Below, piece after piece: positions 1 through 10,900 of a stretch of 64,000 nt of DNA. The stretch lies in assembly GCA_017161075.1 (NCBI GenBank), contig CP046174.1, forward strand, positions 4,397,681 to 4,461,680, in the 5' to 3' direction. The DNA is from Erysipelotrichaceae bacterium 66202529. Lineage in GTDB: Bacteria > Bacillota_I > Bacilli_A > Erysipelotrichales > Erysipelotrichaceae. The notes under the pieces are model-generated. The model did no database searches. It saw nothing but the letters and a program-made list of their open reading frames with translations, and was not told the origin of the DNA. Position 1 is the first letter of the stretch. Each line of letters begins with the position of its first letter. The translations under genes and the position numbers were made by a program.

Positions 1-888
1 TAAAGTGTATTCTACAGAGGATAATTCTCTCAGGAGCCTTTCGGCATATTCCTGTATTTGATTATTCGTTGGGTCGCCAATTAAATCTGGATCAGTTTCT
101 CTATGAATGATTTCACGACCTCGATTGACAGTAGACAAGGGACTATTTGGATCATCATTAACGACTCTTGAATAATAATTATCTCTTCCTTTAGAATAAA
201 CGACTTCAACTACGTTTGGGATACCGTATATGTCATGGTCCATATCAATATCTGGAAGTAGAATGGAACTATTGTCGTCGTTATATGTCCATACTGGTTG
301 CAATGATTCAACATCCTGCTTTGGGGCGAACAGCACCCTGCCCATCTCATCAAGATCAAAAGCATGTTTTGCGTTCGCGATCAAGTCTTTAATATAAGTC
401 AGCCAAGTATCATTGACGTCTGCTACAAAGTCACTGTATAGTTTTTCACCAGAAATAGCGGTTATTACAGGAGCTCGCATCTTGTCACGTATGATTCTAT
501 AGGCTGCGCTCATAATATTCTCTCCCTTCGGTAACGAATAACCAAGAGGTGGAGGGCTTTCTTTTAGTTCTAATAAAGGTGTATAGGCATCCATACTTAC
601 GTTACGCACTTTGCCGTTGAAACTTGATGACGGGGTCTGTACAAGATATGTCCCTAAAGGAAACTTTTCTCGAATTCCATTTTGAATGGTTATCATATAA
701 ACCCTTATATATGCTTCTCCAACCGATTCCGTAATATCTATAGTGGCAGAACCAAGTGTATCAGAATCGGAATCTCGATTTATAGTACAAGATTTCACAT
801 TATCAAGTTTTCTCATATCTCGCCATGAACTAGGGTCAACTATGTAATACTCAAAAGTTTGTTCCATTGATTCTAACCAATCAGGCAT
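1..888 (-). CDS. Tail-tip / baseplate hub-like protein (3' end outside window)
   Basis: The reading frame is open from an ATG at 888 to the left edge, so only the first 296 residues are visible (start MPDWLESMEQTFEYYIVDP). The start lies one base after the TGA of the upstream FN3 tail gene, which implies translational coupling. The N-terminal part is beta-rich (texts such as GSATIDITESVGEAYIRVYMI and EKFPLGTYLVQTP), followed by an AAYRIIRDKMRAPVITAISG segment. This resembles hub or minor tail proteins that follow the distal tail gene in siphoviruses. The role is inferred from position and general character. No catalytic motif is seen, and an exact family was not assigned. Confidence 0.6.
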   Translation of the reverse strand, partial: MPDWLESMEQTFEYYIVDPSSWRDMRKLDNVKSCTINRDSDSDTLGSATIDITESVGEAYIRVYMITIQNGIREKFPLGTYLVQTPSSSFNGKVRNVSMDAYTPLLELKESPPPLGYSLPKGENIMSAAYRIIRDKMRAPVITAISGEKLYSDFVADVNDTWLTYIKDLIANAKHAFDLDEMGRVLFAPKQDVESLQPVWTYNDDNSSILLPDIDMDHDIYGIPNVVEVVYSKGRDNYYSRVVNDDPNSPLSTVNRGREIIHRETDPDLIGDPTNNQIQEYAERLLRELSSVEYTL

Positions 889-889
889 A

Positions 890-3430
890 TCAAGCACCAC
901 CTTCTACTCTCGTTATGTCGAGCGTAACTGGTATGGTTAACCCAGTATGCTTTTGGTTATAATTCACTTTAACACTAGCCCAATATCCACTTCCTGATGG
1001 TTCTCGGACGTACGCATTGCCCATCCATACGGATAGACGTCTGACCGCATATAAGGTATCTACATCCGTGCTAGGTATATCAGTATTCCAAGTCGAGGTC
1101 GATCCTATTTGAGTACCGTAGTAACTAACTGGATGTTTTCGTCCAATATATTTAATTAAAGAAACATCTTGATCATTATTATCTGAAACGTCGATATTGT
1201 ATGGTAATCTCAGTAATGACCCCGCCCATGGAGGAGTCTCCATAATCGCTTCACTTGTCGTATCGAAGTTGCTCCATTCCTCATCCCATTGGATGATTGC
1301 CGCTTTCTCATTTATTGGACATCCCGGTGCATCGTAATATGCGATTGCTCCTGTAGCTTCCGTAATTGCTACGATACGATATCTTGCATAGTCAAGTGAA
1401 GGATGTGGGTCCGTGATAACAGTATTAGATAAGTTGTTTATATTTGTAGTTAATTCTGTAAACGAACCGTCAAACTCACGCCTGTATACAGATAGTAATA
1501 TACCTTCTATCAGCAAACCTTCTTCATCAATACAATATGGTCTGATGCAACTTGCATATATACTATCGTCATATGATATCTCAGCATCTGGTTCATAACC
1601 TATTTCAGTCCAGGATACTTTAAAGTCAAGTTTGGCCTGAGCAGTCAATCCAGAATTCATGGACACGATACATATAACTTTATATGAGACATTATTTTCT
1701 AAATCTATATCACTTGCTGATATGGATACGTTTAATGGTCTTTCCGTATCAAAATAGGAAGAATATACTTCTTCGCCTATAGTTACTATTTTTGGATTGC
1801 CGATATAGTCAGTCGTGCTATATGTTGCATTAGACACTATTGTTAAATGATATCCTATTGGGACTTGAGTTTTAGGATTCGCATTTGCTGAGATTATTAG
1901 TGGGAAAGACTCAATAGTTCTAATTTGAGTTCCAGCCGAATCTGTTAGTGTAAGTTCTAATGTCGGAGGGGCAAACACATCAGCCGTTCTTAGAATGGAC
2001 CAGGCTCCATATTCTTTTGTAACTCCCGCCGTTCTAACGCGCCAGTGTATTTTAGTACCTTCTTTATACGACGACGTATTTATACGATATGTCTTAGTTT
2101 TGTCTTTATCACTTTCGTCGGTAGTGCCTTTTACCGTATACGTTTCTTTTCGACCATCAATTGTTAATTCAACTTCAGCATATGTCATACTCGAATTATC
2201 TTCGCAGTTATGGACCCAATATAAATTCAGAGGTTCTCCAGTTATCGCTGTCGTGGTCGAAGACCATGTTGTAGGTGCCGTAGGTTTCTTTCCGATCGTA
2301 ACAGATTTTATCCCTGACCATCCAGACGTTCCTTGTCCATTTACAGCTCTTACCCTGAAAAAATACGCTTTTCCTGATTCTAAACCAGTTTTTTCATATT
2401 TAGCATACTCGATACCTGTTATCGTACTTGTTTGGTCTGAGCCATCAAAATATCTTTTATTTGTCGTGTACTCAATATCATAACTCGTTGCATTAGACAC
2501 CGACGTCCATGCCAAATATATTGACGTTGACGAAGTGGCTTTACATGTTGTGATACTAGACGGGGTAGTGGGTATCGTTTTCACAATACTTGAATAATCC
2601 GACCATCCGCCATAATTTTTGGAATTTCCGTATAAATTTATTGAACGGCACCGCACTCTGTATTCTCCCCCCGCCGAAACAGTTAAAGCATAGACGGCGC
2701 GTCTGGTTACCACAGTTACTGTACCGGAGCTAATACGTTTTGTACCCTTGTAAACTTCAAATTGTATCTGATCGGTTCTTGCATCAGGTATATTGTCAAG
2801 CGTTGCCGTAAGTTTATACTTTTCAATGCTGACTGATGGCGTAGATGGTGTTTCTGGAGGATCGACAGAAACGGAATATGTAGCAGAAACGGATGTACCA
2901 CTCCAGTAAGAAGTATCTTTACCGTTAACTTTATGCTTCTTAGATACTGGTTTTACAGTGGCTTTTATTTTGATGGAACCTTCTGGAGCGTTATAAGTAG
3001 CGTTCTTAACTTTAACATCAGACGAGCCACCATCAAACCATACTCCATCGCCTGTATCATAAGTCCATTTAACTTCATAGTGATCCAGCGTATTGATAAT
3101 GGTGGTCGAAGACGAACCACCGCTACCTCCAATTAGATTACCAACGTGAATTGGGCTCATGATACTGTTCGTTCCGCTTTGGTTCCTGTTTATTACAGCA
3201 CGGTTGCCGTAAACTTCTAGAACATACCATTTTTGACTCATTACCCAAGATGGTATTGCGACTCCATTATAATACGTAGCTCCTGATTTGATAGAAACGA
3301 GATCACCTTTTTTTATGGCTCCCGAACTAACGGTAGTGTTTTTTGTATTTTCATTAAACACCCAAGTAGCAAAATGAGTGTTGCTGGTACCACTCTGCTT
3401 CTTGATTGTTAAGCTTGATACTTTTGCCAT
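890..3430 (-). CDS. Fibronectin type III tail protein with N-terminal SH3-like domain
   Basis: This 846-residue protein is probably a distal tail or host-contact protein. Residues about 40-95 form an SH3-like unit (GDLVSIKSGATYYNG, then YVLEVYGNRAVI) that resembles the C-terminal unit of the endolysin at 12690-13634. Several FN3-type modules follow between about 190 and 600, for example the stretch with YDIEYTT and AYFFRVRAVNGQGTSGWSG. The C-terminal third has TLYAVRRLSVWMGNAYVREPSGSGYW. The start follows AAAGGAG at good spacing, and the stop is one base from the next gene. FN3 modules are common in siphovirus tail-tip proteins, where they may bind surface carbohydrate. The exact role is inferred. 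Confidence 0.75.
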   Translation of the reverse strand: MAKVSSLTIKKQSGTSNTHFATWVFNENTKNTTVSSGAIKKGDLVSIKSGATYYNGVAIPSWVMSQKWYVLEVYGNRAVINRNQSGTNSIMSPIHVGNLIGGSGGSSSTTIINTLDHYEVKWTYDTGDGVWFDGGSSDVKVKNATYNAPEGSIKIKATVKPVSKKHKVNGKDTSYWSGTSVSATYSVSVDPPETPSTPSVSIEKYKLTATLDNIPDARTDQIQFEVYKGTKRISSGTVTVVTRRAVYALTVSAGGEYRVRCRSINLYGNSKNYGGWSDYSSIVKTIPTTPSSITTCKATSSTSIYLAWTSVSNATSYDIEYTTNKRYFDGSDQTSTITGIEYAKYEKTGLESGKAYFFRVRAVNGQGTSGWSGIKSVTIGKKPTAPTTWSSTTTAITGEPLNLYWVHNCEDNSSMTYAEVELTIDGRKETYTVKGTTDESDKDKTKTYRINTSSYKEGTKIHWRVRTAGVTKEYGAWSILRTADVFAPPTLELTLTDSAGTQIRTIESFPLIISANANPKTQVPIGYHLTIVSNATYSTTDYIGNPKIVTIGEEVYSSYFDTERPLNVSISASDIDLENNVSYKVICIVSMNSGLTAQAKLDFKVSWTEIGYEPDAEISYDDSIYASCIRPYCIDEEGLLIEGILLSVYRREFDGSFTELTTNINNLSNTVITDPHPSLDYARYRIVAITEATGAIAYYDAPGCPINEKAAIIQWDEEWSNFDTTSEAIMETPPWAGSLLRLPYNIDVSDNNDQDVSLIKYIGRKHPVSYYGTQIGSTSTWNTDIPSTDVDTLYAVRRLSVWMGNAYVREPSGSGYWASVKVNYNQKHTGLTIPVTLDITRVEGGA

Positions 3431-3484
3431 TTTGATTTTCTCCTTTCTGTCTTATTGGCATTATGTAACTTTTACTAAATCTTA

Positions 3485-3513
3485 TTGAATTTTATTGCAT
3501 TTTAACGTAGAAT
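3485..3513 (+). promoter_or_regulatory. Sigma-A-type promoter for the plus-strand cargo gene
   Basis: TTGAAT (3485-3490) and TAGAAT (3508-3513) are separated by exactly 17 bp, 31 bp upstream of the ATG at 3544. It is the only plus-strand promoter seen inside the late region. Confidence 0.65.
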
Positions 3514-3543
3514 GTGCTTATAGCGGAAGGGTGGTAATTTGAT

Positions 3544-3795
3544 ATGAAGTTTAAATTCAGTTTAAAAAATAAGGAAGCAAGTCTGGATGCAGATATAGAA
3601 AGGTTGGTAGAAAAAAATCTTGAATATAGATCCAAACGCCCTGATAAAAAAACAAGATATCAAATTAGACAAGAGGAAAAACGAAAAAATAAGATTTTGG
3701 AACAAAAACACTTCAATCAGAGAATTTTGCAATTATTCGGCTTCTTCGCTTTCTTAATTATAATTAGCATAATTATGTCAACTTTCTTTGATTAA
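3544..3795 (+). CDS. Small basic single-pass membrane protein (cargo gene)
   Basis: This 83-residue protein has a highly charged N-terminal region (Lys/Arg/Glu-rich, probably coiled coil, residues 1-60) and one C-terminal membrane helix (LFGFFAFLIIISIIMSTFF). It runs on the plus strand inside a late operon that is otherwise entirely minus strand. It has its own -35/-10 pair and ends at a hairpin shared with the convergent lipoprotein gene. That layout is typical of a 'moron' expressed from the prophage independently of the lytic programme. The family is not recognised. A role at the host envelope, such as superinfection exclusion, is only inference. Confidence 0.65.
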   Translation: MKFKFSLKNKEASLDADIERLVEKNLEYRSKRPDKKTRYQIRQEEKRKNKILEQKHFNQRILQLFGFFAFLIIISIIMSTFFD

Positions 3796-3803
3796 ATAAC
3801 TAC

Positions 3804-3839
3804 AAAAAGAAGCCCGTCGATTATGATGGACTTCTTTTA
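3804..3839. terminator. Bidirectional intrinsic terminator
   Basis: AAAAGAAG (3805-3812) pairs with CTTCTTTT (3831-3838). An A-run precedes and T's follow, so it can stop transcription of the plus-strand gene ending at 3795 and the minus-strand lipoprotein gene ending at 3846. Confidence 0.7.
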
Positions 3840-3845
3840 TTGATT

Positions 3846-4859
3846 CTATTGAATTTCAGATATTTTTTTTGTAATTCTTGCAGTTACTTTGGCATAATAT
3901 AAAGCATCTTCCTTTGACAATTTGCTGCTATCAATATCGTTGATTTTTTCCATGGTGTCTGTATACTTATCCATATATTCTGTATATTCGTCTAGCATTT
4001 CTAATGAATTTCCCGATTCAGAATATTTCTTCATAAAAACAACATAATCATCAATCAAATCTTCATAACTGTCCATGGCTTTTCTAAATTTACTACTGTC
4101 AGTTTTACTTGAAGTCTTTTTAGAATCATCTGCCGGTTTTTCTTTCGTTTCAGTTTTTTCAGTTTTTTTCTCTTCAGTTCCGCGAAATGCTACTCTCATG
4201 ATTTTGAATCCTTCGTAGGAAACATCAATAGAATCGCCTTTTTTGTTTTTAGCTCGGTAAAATTTTTCAGAATTATTATAATCTACGTTAAAGCCAACAT
4301 TTCTACATTCCTCGCTATAAGTTTTAAAATCGTCGTAGTTCGTATCGCCAATATACGCAATAAAGAAATTTGATGAATCATCTTTGATGGTTCCTTTATC
4401 GGATTTTGGAGTAGGCAATAAGGTGGCCGTTCCGGACTTAGGCCAATTCAATGTTCCGATTTTTATTGGAGCGTTTAAATCAATATCATAACTTTTATTA
4501 GAATCATAATAATATAAATGTAATTTATATCCTTCTTTATTAAATGCCACATAATCATCTAATTTTTCTTCTGCTTCAATAGTAAAACCTTTATCTTTAC
4601 ATTCTTTCACATACTTATCGAAATCGTCTTTCGTTGACATTTTTATATGTTCTGAAAAACCGTCATCAAAATTAACACCAATTTCTCCTCGTTTAGCTTT
4701 CGGCTTAGGGAGAACTTTGCTTATCCCGTTATCAGGCCATTCGAGTTCAGCTTGCTCCACTTTTTTTGTTTCCTCTTTCTTGCCAGAATCATCGCCCCCG
4801 CATCCGGATACACCAATGCACATAACAGCACATACAAATAAAACAAGTAATCTTTTCAT
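3846..4859 (-). CDS. Lipoprotein with two DUF6591-like repeats (cargo gene)
   Basis: This is a 337-residue lipoprotein. The N terminus is a type II signal peptide with lipobox VSGC (Cys20), so the mature protein should be anchored on the outer face of the membrane. Two similar units follow. Each opens with WP..G....LP.PK...G.I and contains a (D/Y)..F..Y..EC...GF segment (about residues 40-130 and 135-225). This pattern matches the family I remember as DUF6591. A Lys/Glu-rich linker and a helical C-terminal domain (about 255-337) complete it. The SD GGAGGG is well placed. A separate promoter-like sequence lies upstream. Its position beside the tape measure gene recalls superinfection-exclusion lipoproteins such as Ltp of phage TP-J34, but that role is inference. 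Confidence 0.75.
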   Translation of the reverse strand: MKRLLVLFVCAVMCIGVSGCGGDDSGKKEETKKVEQAELEWPDNGISKVLPKPKAKRGEIGVNFDDGFSEHIKMSTKDDFDKYVKECKDKGFTIEAEEKLDDYVAFNKEGYKLHLYYYDSNKSYDIDLNAPIKIGTLNWPKSGTATLLPTPKSDKGTIKDDSSNFFIAYIGDTNYDDFKTYSEECRNVGFNVDYNNSEKFYRAKNKKGDSIDVSYEGFKIMRVAFRGTEEKKTEKTETKEKPADDSKKTSSKTDSSKFRKAMDSYEDLIDDYVVFMKKYSESGNSLEMLDEYTEYMDKYTDTMEKINDIDSSKLSKEDALYYAKVTARITKKISEIQ

Positions 4860-4888
4860 GATATTCCCTCCAACTTTTTCATAAAGAA

Positions 4889-4897
4889 ATTATATCA
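4889..4897 (-). promoter_or_regulatory. Extended -10 promoter of the lipoprotein gene
   Basis: Read on the minus strand, TGA-TATAAT (an extended -10) lies about 30 bp before the lipoprotein start codon. No good -35 is visible. It would allow expression independent of the late operon. Confidence 0.5.
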
Positions 4898-4923
4898 TAC
4901 CCTTTATTAAAATAGTATATACT

Positions 4924-7900
4924 TTATTTTCGTCTTTCAATTTTAGCTGCACGCACAAGAGATTTTACAGCACTAGCAACATTACTTCCATCATCATAAG
5001 TAACTCCATCGACGATAATAGATGATCCAGTAGGTAATTTATTTATTGTTTTCTCAAGACCTTTGATAGCTGAAACAACATCATCATTACTTGCTCCATT
5101 TTGATTTGCATTCATCATCATGTTTATAGACTGGGCTTTTGACACTGTAGCGCTTAACCCTCTTGATGAATTGAACATATTATTAATAGAACTGACACTA
5201 GATGAAACGTTAGACAAATCAACAACCGGTCTTATAGTTGGCTGTGTTTCAATGTCAGAATTAATCATATTAGCCATTTTATTTATAGCGTTTCCAAGTC
5301 CCGTTCTTGCGGAATTAGCCATATCTGAGCTAGCGGAATATGCTTTTCTTGAGTAATCACTAATTGCATTAACAAACGCAATACCGAAGTAATCTCCAAT
5401 TTTGTATCCGACTTTCGATGGGGAGTGTTCATCCAACTCCTTTCTCGCGGCGCTTGCTGCTGCCGATGCCATTGCTCCAGCAACAGCTGCTGCTTTATAC
5501 GTATTGGCACTAATACCACTTGCGAATCCACTTACGAGATAGGAGCCGGCATTGTAGAAATCGGTATAGTAACCTTTGATCGATGTAATAACTGTTTTCA
5601 CCCCATTGACAAAAGCAGAATTAATTTCTTTTGCTTTACTTTTTATACCAGATACAAATTCTGTAATACATTTTGTTCCAGTACTTTTAAAATTTGGTAT
5701 TTTATTGTCTACACTTTTTACGAACGATACAACTAAATCTTCAGCAGTACTTGTTAATGATGCTTTTTTACTATTAATACCACTAACTATTGCTTCGACC
5801 ATATTATTTCCAACGTTTGTGAACTTTATTGATATGTCATCAAAAGCCTTTACAAAGTCATTGATTTGAATGGTGCTTAAAGACTTTATTGCATTTTTAA
5901 ACGGTTCAACACCACTGACATTAATACTGGCAGTGTTATTTATTAAAGTAACTAATGCTTGAGCACCTTTTGTAGATTCGGTAATAGAGTCTGCTTTAAT
6001 ACCATTGACTGCTTCCGAATATGATTTCATTGCTGCCCCAACTGGTGATAATTGTGTTACCATTATGGCTAATCCAGTAGCATTCGTGAACGTTCCTAAC
6101 GAACCGCTAATTCCAGAGAAACTCTGAATAACTTTAACCAACTCTTGTGCACCTTTAGCTGAGTCAGTTATAGCTTGCGCGTTTATACCTTCAACGGCTA
6201 AAGAGTATTTATTAATGCTCTTTCCGAAATCCGGTAGCTGGTTTCCAAATTCTGTTAGATTTTGTTTACCGTTAAATATCGAAAATATTGAATCAGTGCT
6301 TGGCGGTAAATTTGTAGTTAACTCGCCTAATACTTTTGCAGCATTCGCTGATGCGGTAACTGCTTCTGGTTTAATATCTTTTACGGATTCCGCATAACTA
6401 CCCATGCTCTTTCCGAAATCGGACAGATGAATTCCAAATTCTGTTAGATTTTGTTTACCGTTAAATATCGAAAATATTGAATCAGTGCTTGGTGGTAAAT
6501 TATTCGCAAGTTCGGATAAAGTCATTGCTGCGTTAGCAGAGGCCGTTACTGCTTCTGGTTTGACCTGCTTTACGGCTTCAGCATATTCTCCAATATATTT
6601 ACCAAAATCAGGTAATTGACTTCCAAACGAATTCAAATTACTGTTACCGTTTATCCATCCTACAATACTATTCGAACTAGGCGGTAAATTATTAGCTAAT
6701 TCGCCAAGAACTTTTGCGGCATTAGCAGAAGCCTCTACTGATGCTGGCTCTATACCCTTTACTGCTTCGGCATAAGTTTTCATACTACTGCCAAATCCTT
6801 TTAACTGATTACCAAAATTCTCAAGATTGTTATTTCCATTAAACCAAGCTGCAATACTTCCTTGATCAGGAGGTAGGTTATTAGCAAGTTCAGCTAGAGT
6901 TTTGGCAGCATTAGTAGAAGCTTCTACCGAAGACCCATCAATCGACCCTATAGCGTCAGCATACTCTTTTATCTTCCTTCCGAACTCCGGTAATTGATTA
7001 CCAAATACGGTAAGATTATTTTCTCCATTAAACCATTTTGAAATTTCACCACTAGCTGGCAGATTTTCAACTAACTCGGCCAATGATTTTGCTGCTGTTG
7101 ATGATGCGATGATCGCTTTATCATCTATCCCAGTTACAGCATTGGAGTATTCTTTCATACTACTACCAAAGGATTTAAGTTGAGAACCAAATTGTGATAT
7201 ATCAGATTCTCCGGTAAACCAATTCACCACCCCACCTTTTTTAGGCAGATTAGCTGCTAATTCAGACAGCGATTTTGCAGCGTTCGCAGATGCGGTTACT
7301 GCTTTATCATCTATTCCAGAAACAGCGTTTGCATACTCTTTCATACCTTCGCCGAAAGGCTTTAACTGTTTACTGAATTTAGATAAATCGTTACTACCAG
7401 TGAATAATTCAGCCAGCCCTCCAGTCTTAGGTAAATTCTTTGCCAATTCTGAAAGTGATTTCGCCGCGGTAGCAGATGCTGTTACTGCTTTATCGTCTAT
7501 TCCAGAAATAGATTTAGAATACTCCTTCATAGCATTTCCGAATGGTTTAAGTTGCTTACTGAATGTTGTCAAATCGGATTTCCCAGTGAAATATTTAAAA
7601 ATCCCCCCGCTCTTAGGAAGGTTTGAAGCCAATTCAGACAAAGCCGATGCTGCGGTAGCAGATGCTTCAACAGCTTTTGCATCTATTCCGGAGATTGATT
7701 TCGAATAGTCCTTCATATTTTCGCCGAACGGCTTAAGTTGTTTGCCAAACGTTAGTAAATTTTTCTCTCCGGTAAATAGACTCAACAAACCACCCGTACT
7801 AGGAAGATTCTTTGCTAATTCTGAAAGTGATTTAGCAGCAATTGCCGATGATTCAACGGCTTTCGCATCTATTCCTGATATTGCTTCCGAGTACTCGTTC

Positions 7901-10900
7901 ATACCCTTACCGAAAGCAGGTAACTGAGCTCCAAACAAAGCTAGATTTTTATTACCAGTAACAACGTTAAGTAGCCCCATACTTCCTGGAAGATTATTAG
8001 CAAGTTCGGCAAGAGATTTTCCAGCTGAAGCAGAAGAGGTTACAGCCGACGCATCTATACCGGATATATTTTTGGAGTAGTCGTTCATTGCTTGTCCGAA
8101 CGTAATTAATTGTTTTCCAAATGATGAAAAATCTCTTTCCCCAGTAAATAACGCTACCAACCCTCCACTTTTTGGAAGGTTTTCAGCTAATTCTACTAAT
8201 GATTTAGCAGCACTTGATGAGGCAACAACGGCATCAGAATCAATACCGGAAATAGAGTCAGCATAATCCTTCATGCTTTTACCAAATTCAGGTAACTGAT
8301 TTCCAAAATCATTAAGGTTATTATCTCCTGTGAATAGGCTGATAAGCCCTCCACTGTTCGGGATATTTTTAGCTAATTCCACTAATGAATTTGCAGCAGT
8401 TGCGGAAGCCGCTATAACTCCCGGATCCATACCGGCAACAGTATCTGCATATTTTCTCATACTTTGTCCAAAAGGTACTAATTCTTCTCCGAACCTAGTT
8501 AACGAACTACCTCCCGTCAACCATGAGACCATACCGTCTAATACATTCGCTGCTGTGAGTGCCATAATTGACTTGGTAAGCGCTTGAACGCCATTCAGCA
8601 TAGAAGCATCAATCTGCTTAACTCCTTCTATGAAAGGTTTTGCGTTAATAATGAAAGCTGATAATTCCGAACCAAGTTTAGGAAACGAACTTGATAATGC
8701 ATTCGTAAATCCGCTTGCGATGCCACCAAAAAACTTGCCGATTGCCGTACCGATAGTCTGTAGAAAATTACCGCCTTCGTTAATCAACCAACTCAAACCG
8801 GGAATCTGTGCGAAAGCACCGACTGATGCTAAGACTAACGCAAGCTCTGCAATCACAACACCCATGCCTAAAACGCCAACCATAGCACCCGGTATGAGAC
8901 TTGCAATTGCCGATAAAGCCAACATCAATGCACTTAATAAACCAATTCCAGCTAGTCCTTTTGCCAGACCTGTAAAATCTAGACCTCCTAACGAATCGAT
9001 TATTCCCTGAAAGAATGCTCCTATAACTTTTACAGCTGCTACTATCAGTTTTGGTAGATTTTCTGCTACACTATCGAGTATACCGATAAGGAAAGTCATT
9101 ATGGAATCCACTATTTTTGGAGTGTATTTTGATAAAGAAATTAACACCTCGCTTATCATAACGAGTATGCTATCGGCAATGCTAGAAGCTGATTTACTTA
9201 GAGTCACTATAAATAAAGTAACTCCTTCAGCAAGTTTTGCAGCAACTGTAGGAATCAAATCAGCTACGCCTAAAAGGATAACTTTAATTGCTGACACCAC
9301 AGATGTCGCCCCAATAGAACCTACAGTGGCAAGAGACATAAAGCCGGCTGATATCGAAGATAATCCAACGCCAATTAGAGTCAGGCCAGTTCCTATTCCA
9401 GCCATGGATAATCCTATAAGTGTAAAAGCTCCAGACAATCCTAATATAGATGGAATCAATGGTGTTAACAAAGCCCCTGCCGTTCCAATAAGAACAAATG
9501 CTCCAGCTAAGGTTGCCATTCCTTTAAAAACACTATCCCAACTTAAGTTACCAAGAGTTTTCATTACTGTGGTTAAAATGGATAATGCTCCTACCGCTAT
9601 AAGTAATGAGGCTGAGCCAGTTAAAGTTCCAGTCATAAATTTAAGCCCAACAGCCAGTTCAGCTAATGCACCACCCATTACTGCAAGGCCGTTACCTATT
9701 TCTTCCCAGCTCATTTTTCCAAACAACAATATAGATTTTGCCATTATGTCCATAGCTACACCAACAGTGGTTAATCCTAAGCCGATGGTAATCATGTTTT
9801 TTGGCATTCGATTTAATGCAATCGTTAATCCTAATAACACTAAACCAAAAGTTGACAATCCTTTACTGATTCCATCCCACTGCATGTCCCCTAAGGATTT
9901 AATGCTCATGGTAAACAATCTCATGGCTTCCCCAAATAGTAATATCGCAACACCAGTAGAAATGATATTTTTAGAGTCACCAGTATATTTTGTAAATAAG
10001 GTGAGTTCTGCTAGAAGTATACCAATTCCGGTTAATCCCTTAAATATCCCCTCCCAACTTACACCTGCGAATTTCTTTACCGCCTCTGAAAGTATCAATA
10101 TAGCTGAGGATAATATCACTATCCCTGCGGATATGCTCATCATTTTTCCATTGAATTTTGTTACTTTAAGAAAAACTGATATCTCTGCCATTAACGCACC
10201 GACACCAATAAGTCCTTTTCCGATACCATCAAGATCAATTGACGATATCTTTTTTAATGCTCCTGCTAATATAGATATGGAAATACTAATACTTATCATA
10301 GCAGCACATGATTTTGTAACCCCAGTCATACTCGTTGATATCTTGCTCAATACAGATAATGACCCAATTAATTCACCGAAAAGGACTGTCATTGCTGTTA
10401 ATGAGCGACCCAAAGATTCTGAGTCAACGGAAGATATAACGAGTATTGAACCGGCTAATATGCCAACGGCCCCGGCTATTTTTAGAAGTGTTCCTGCTTT
10501 TAATTGATCTTGATATGCTTTCAAACACCCTCTTACGTCGTCAAGAATACCTTTTACATTTTCTAGTACTCCATTAAACTCTTTAAATGGCGCCTCGATA
10601 GATTTAAAACCTGCTACAAAATTTCTAATACCTAGTAGAATAGATGTAAATATACCTTGATTTAATATAGAAAACCCCTTTTCAAAATCAAGTTTGAAAA
10701 ACGCATCCGATATACCTTGAATGGCACTTGTAATATTTTTGAATCCTGTAGAATTGATTAACGTGTTTTTCATTGCTCCAGCAAATTCTTTTAATTTACG
10801 GATAATATTTTCAATAAAATCCGTCGCCTTACCTATTGTTATACCAAACACATCAATTTCATTAAGATAATTTCTGAAGTCAGTTATTCCTTTTCCCAAA

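Noticed and set aside
9101..10507. 468-codon open frame on the plus strand
   Set aside because: It lies fully antisense to the tape measure gene, has no SD or promoter, and its composition (Ala/Pro/Ile-rich) mirrors the codon pattern of the hydrophobic region on the other strand. It is a shadow.
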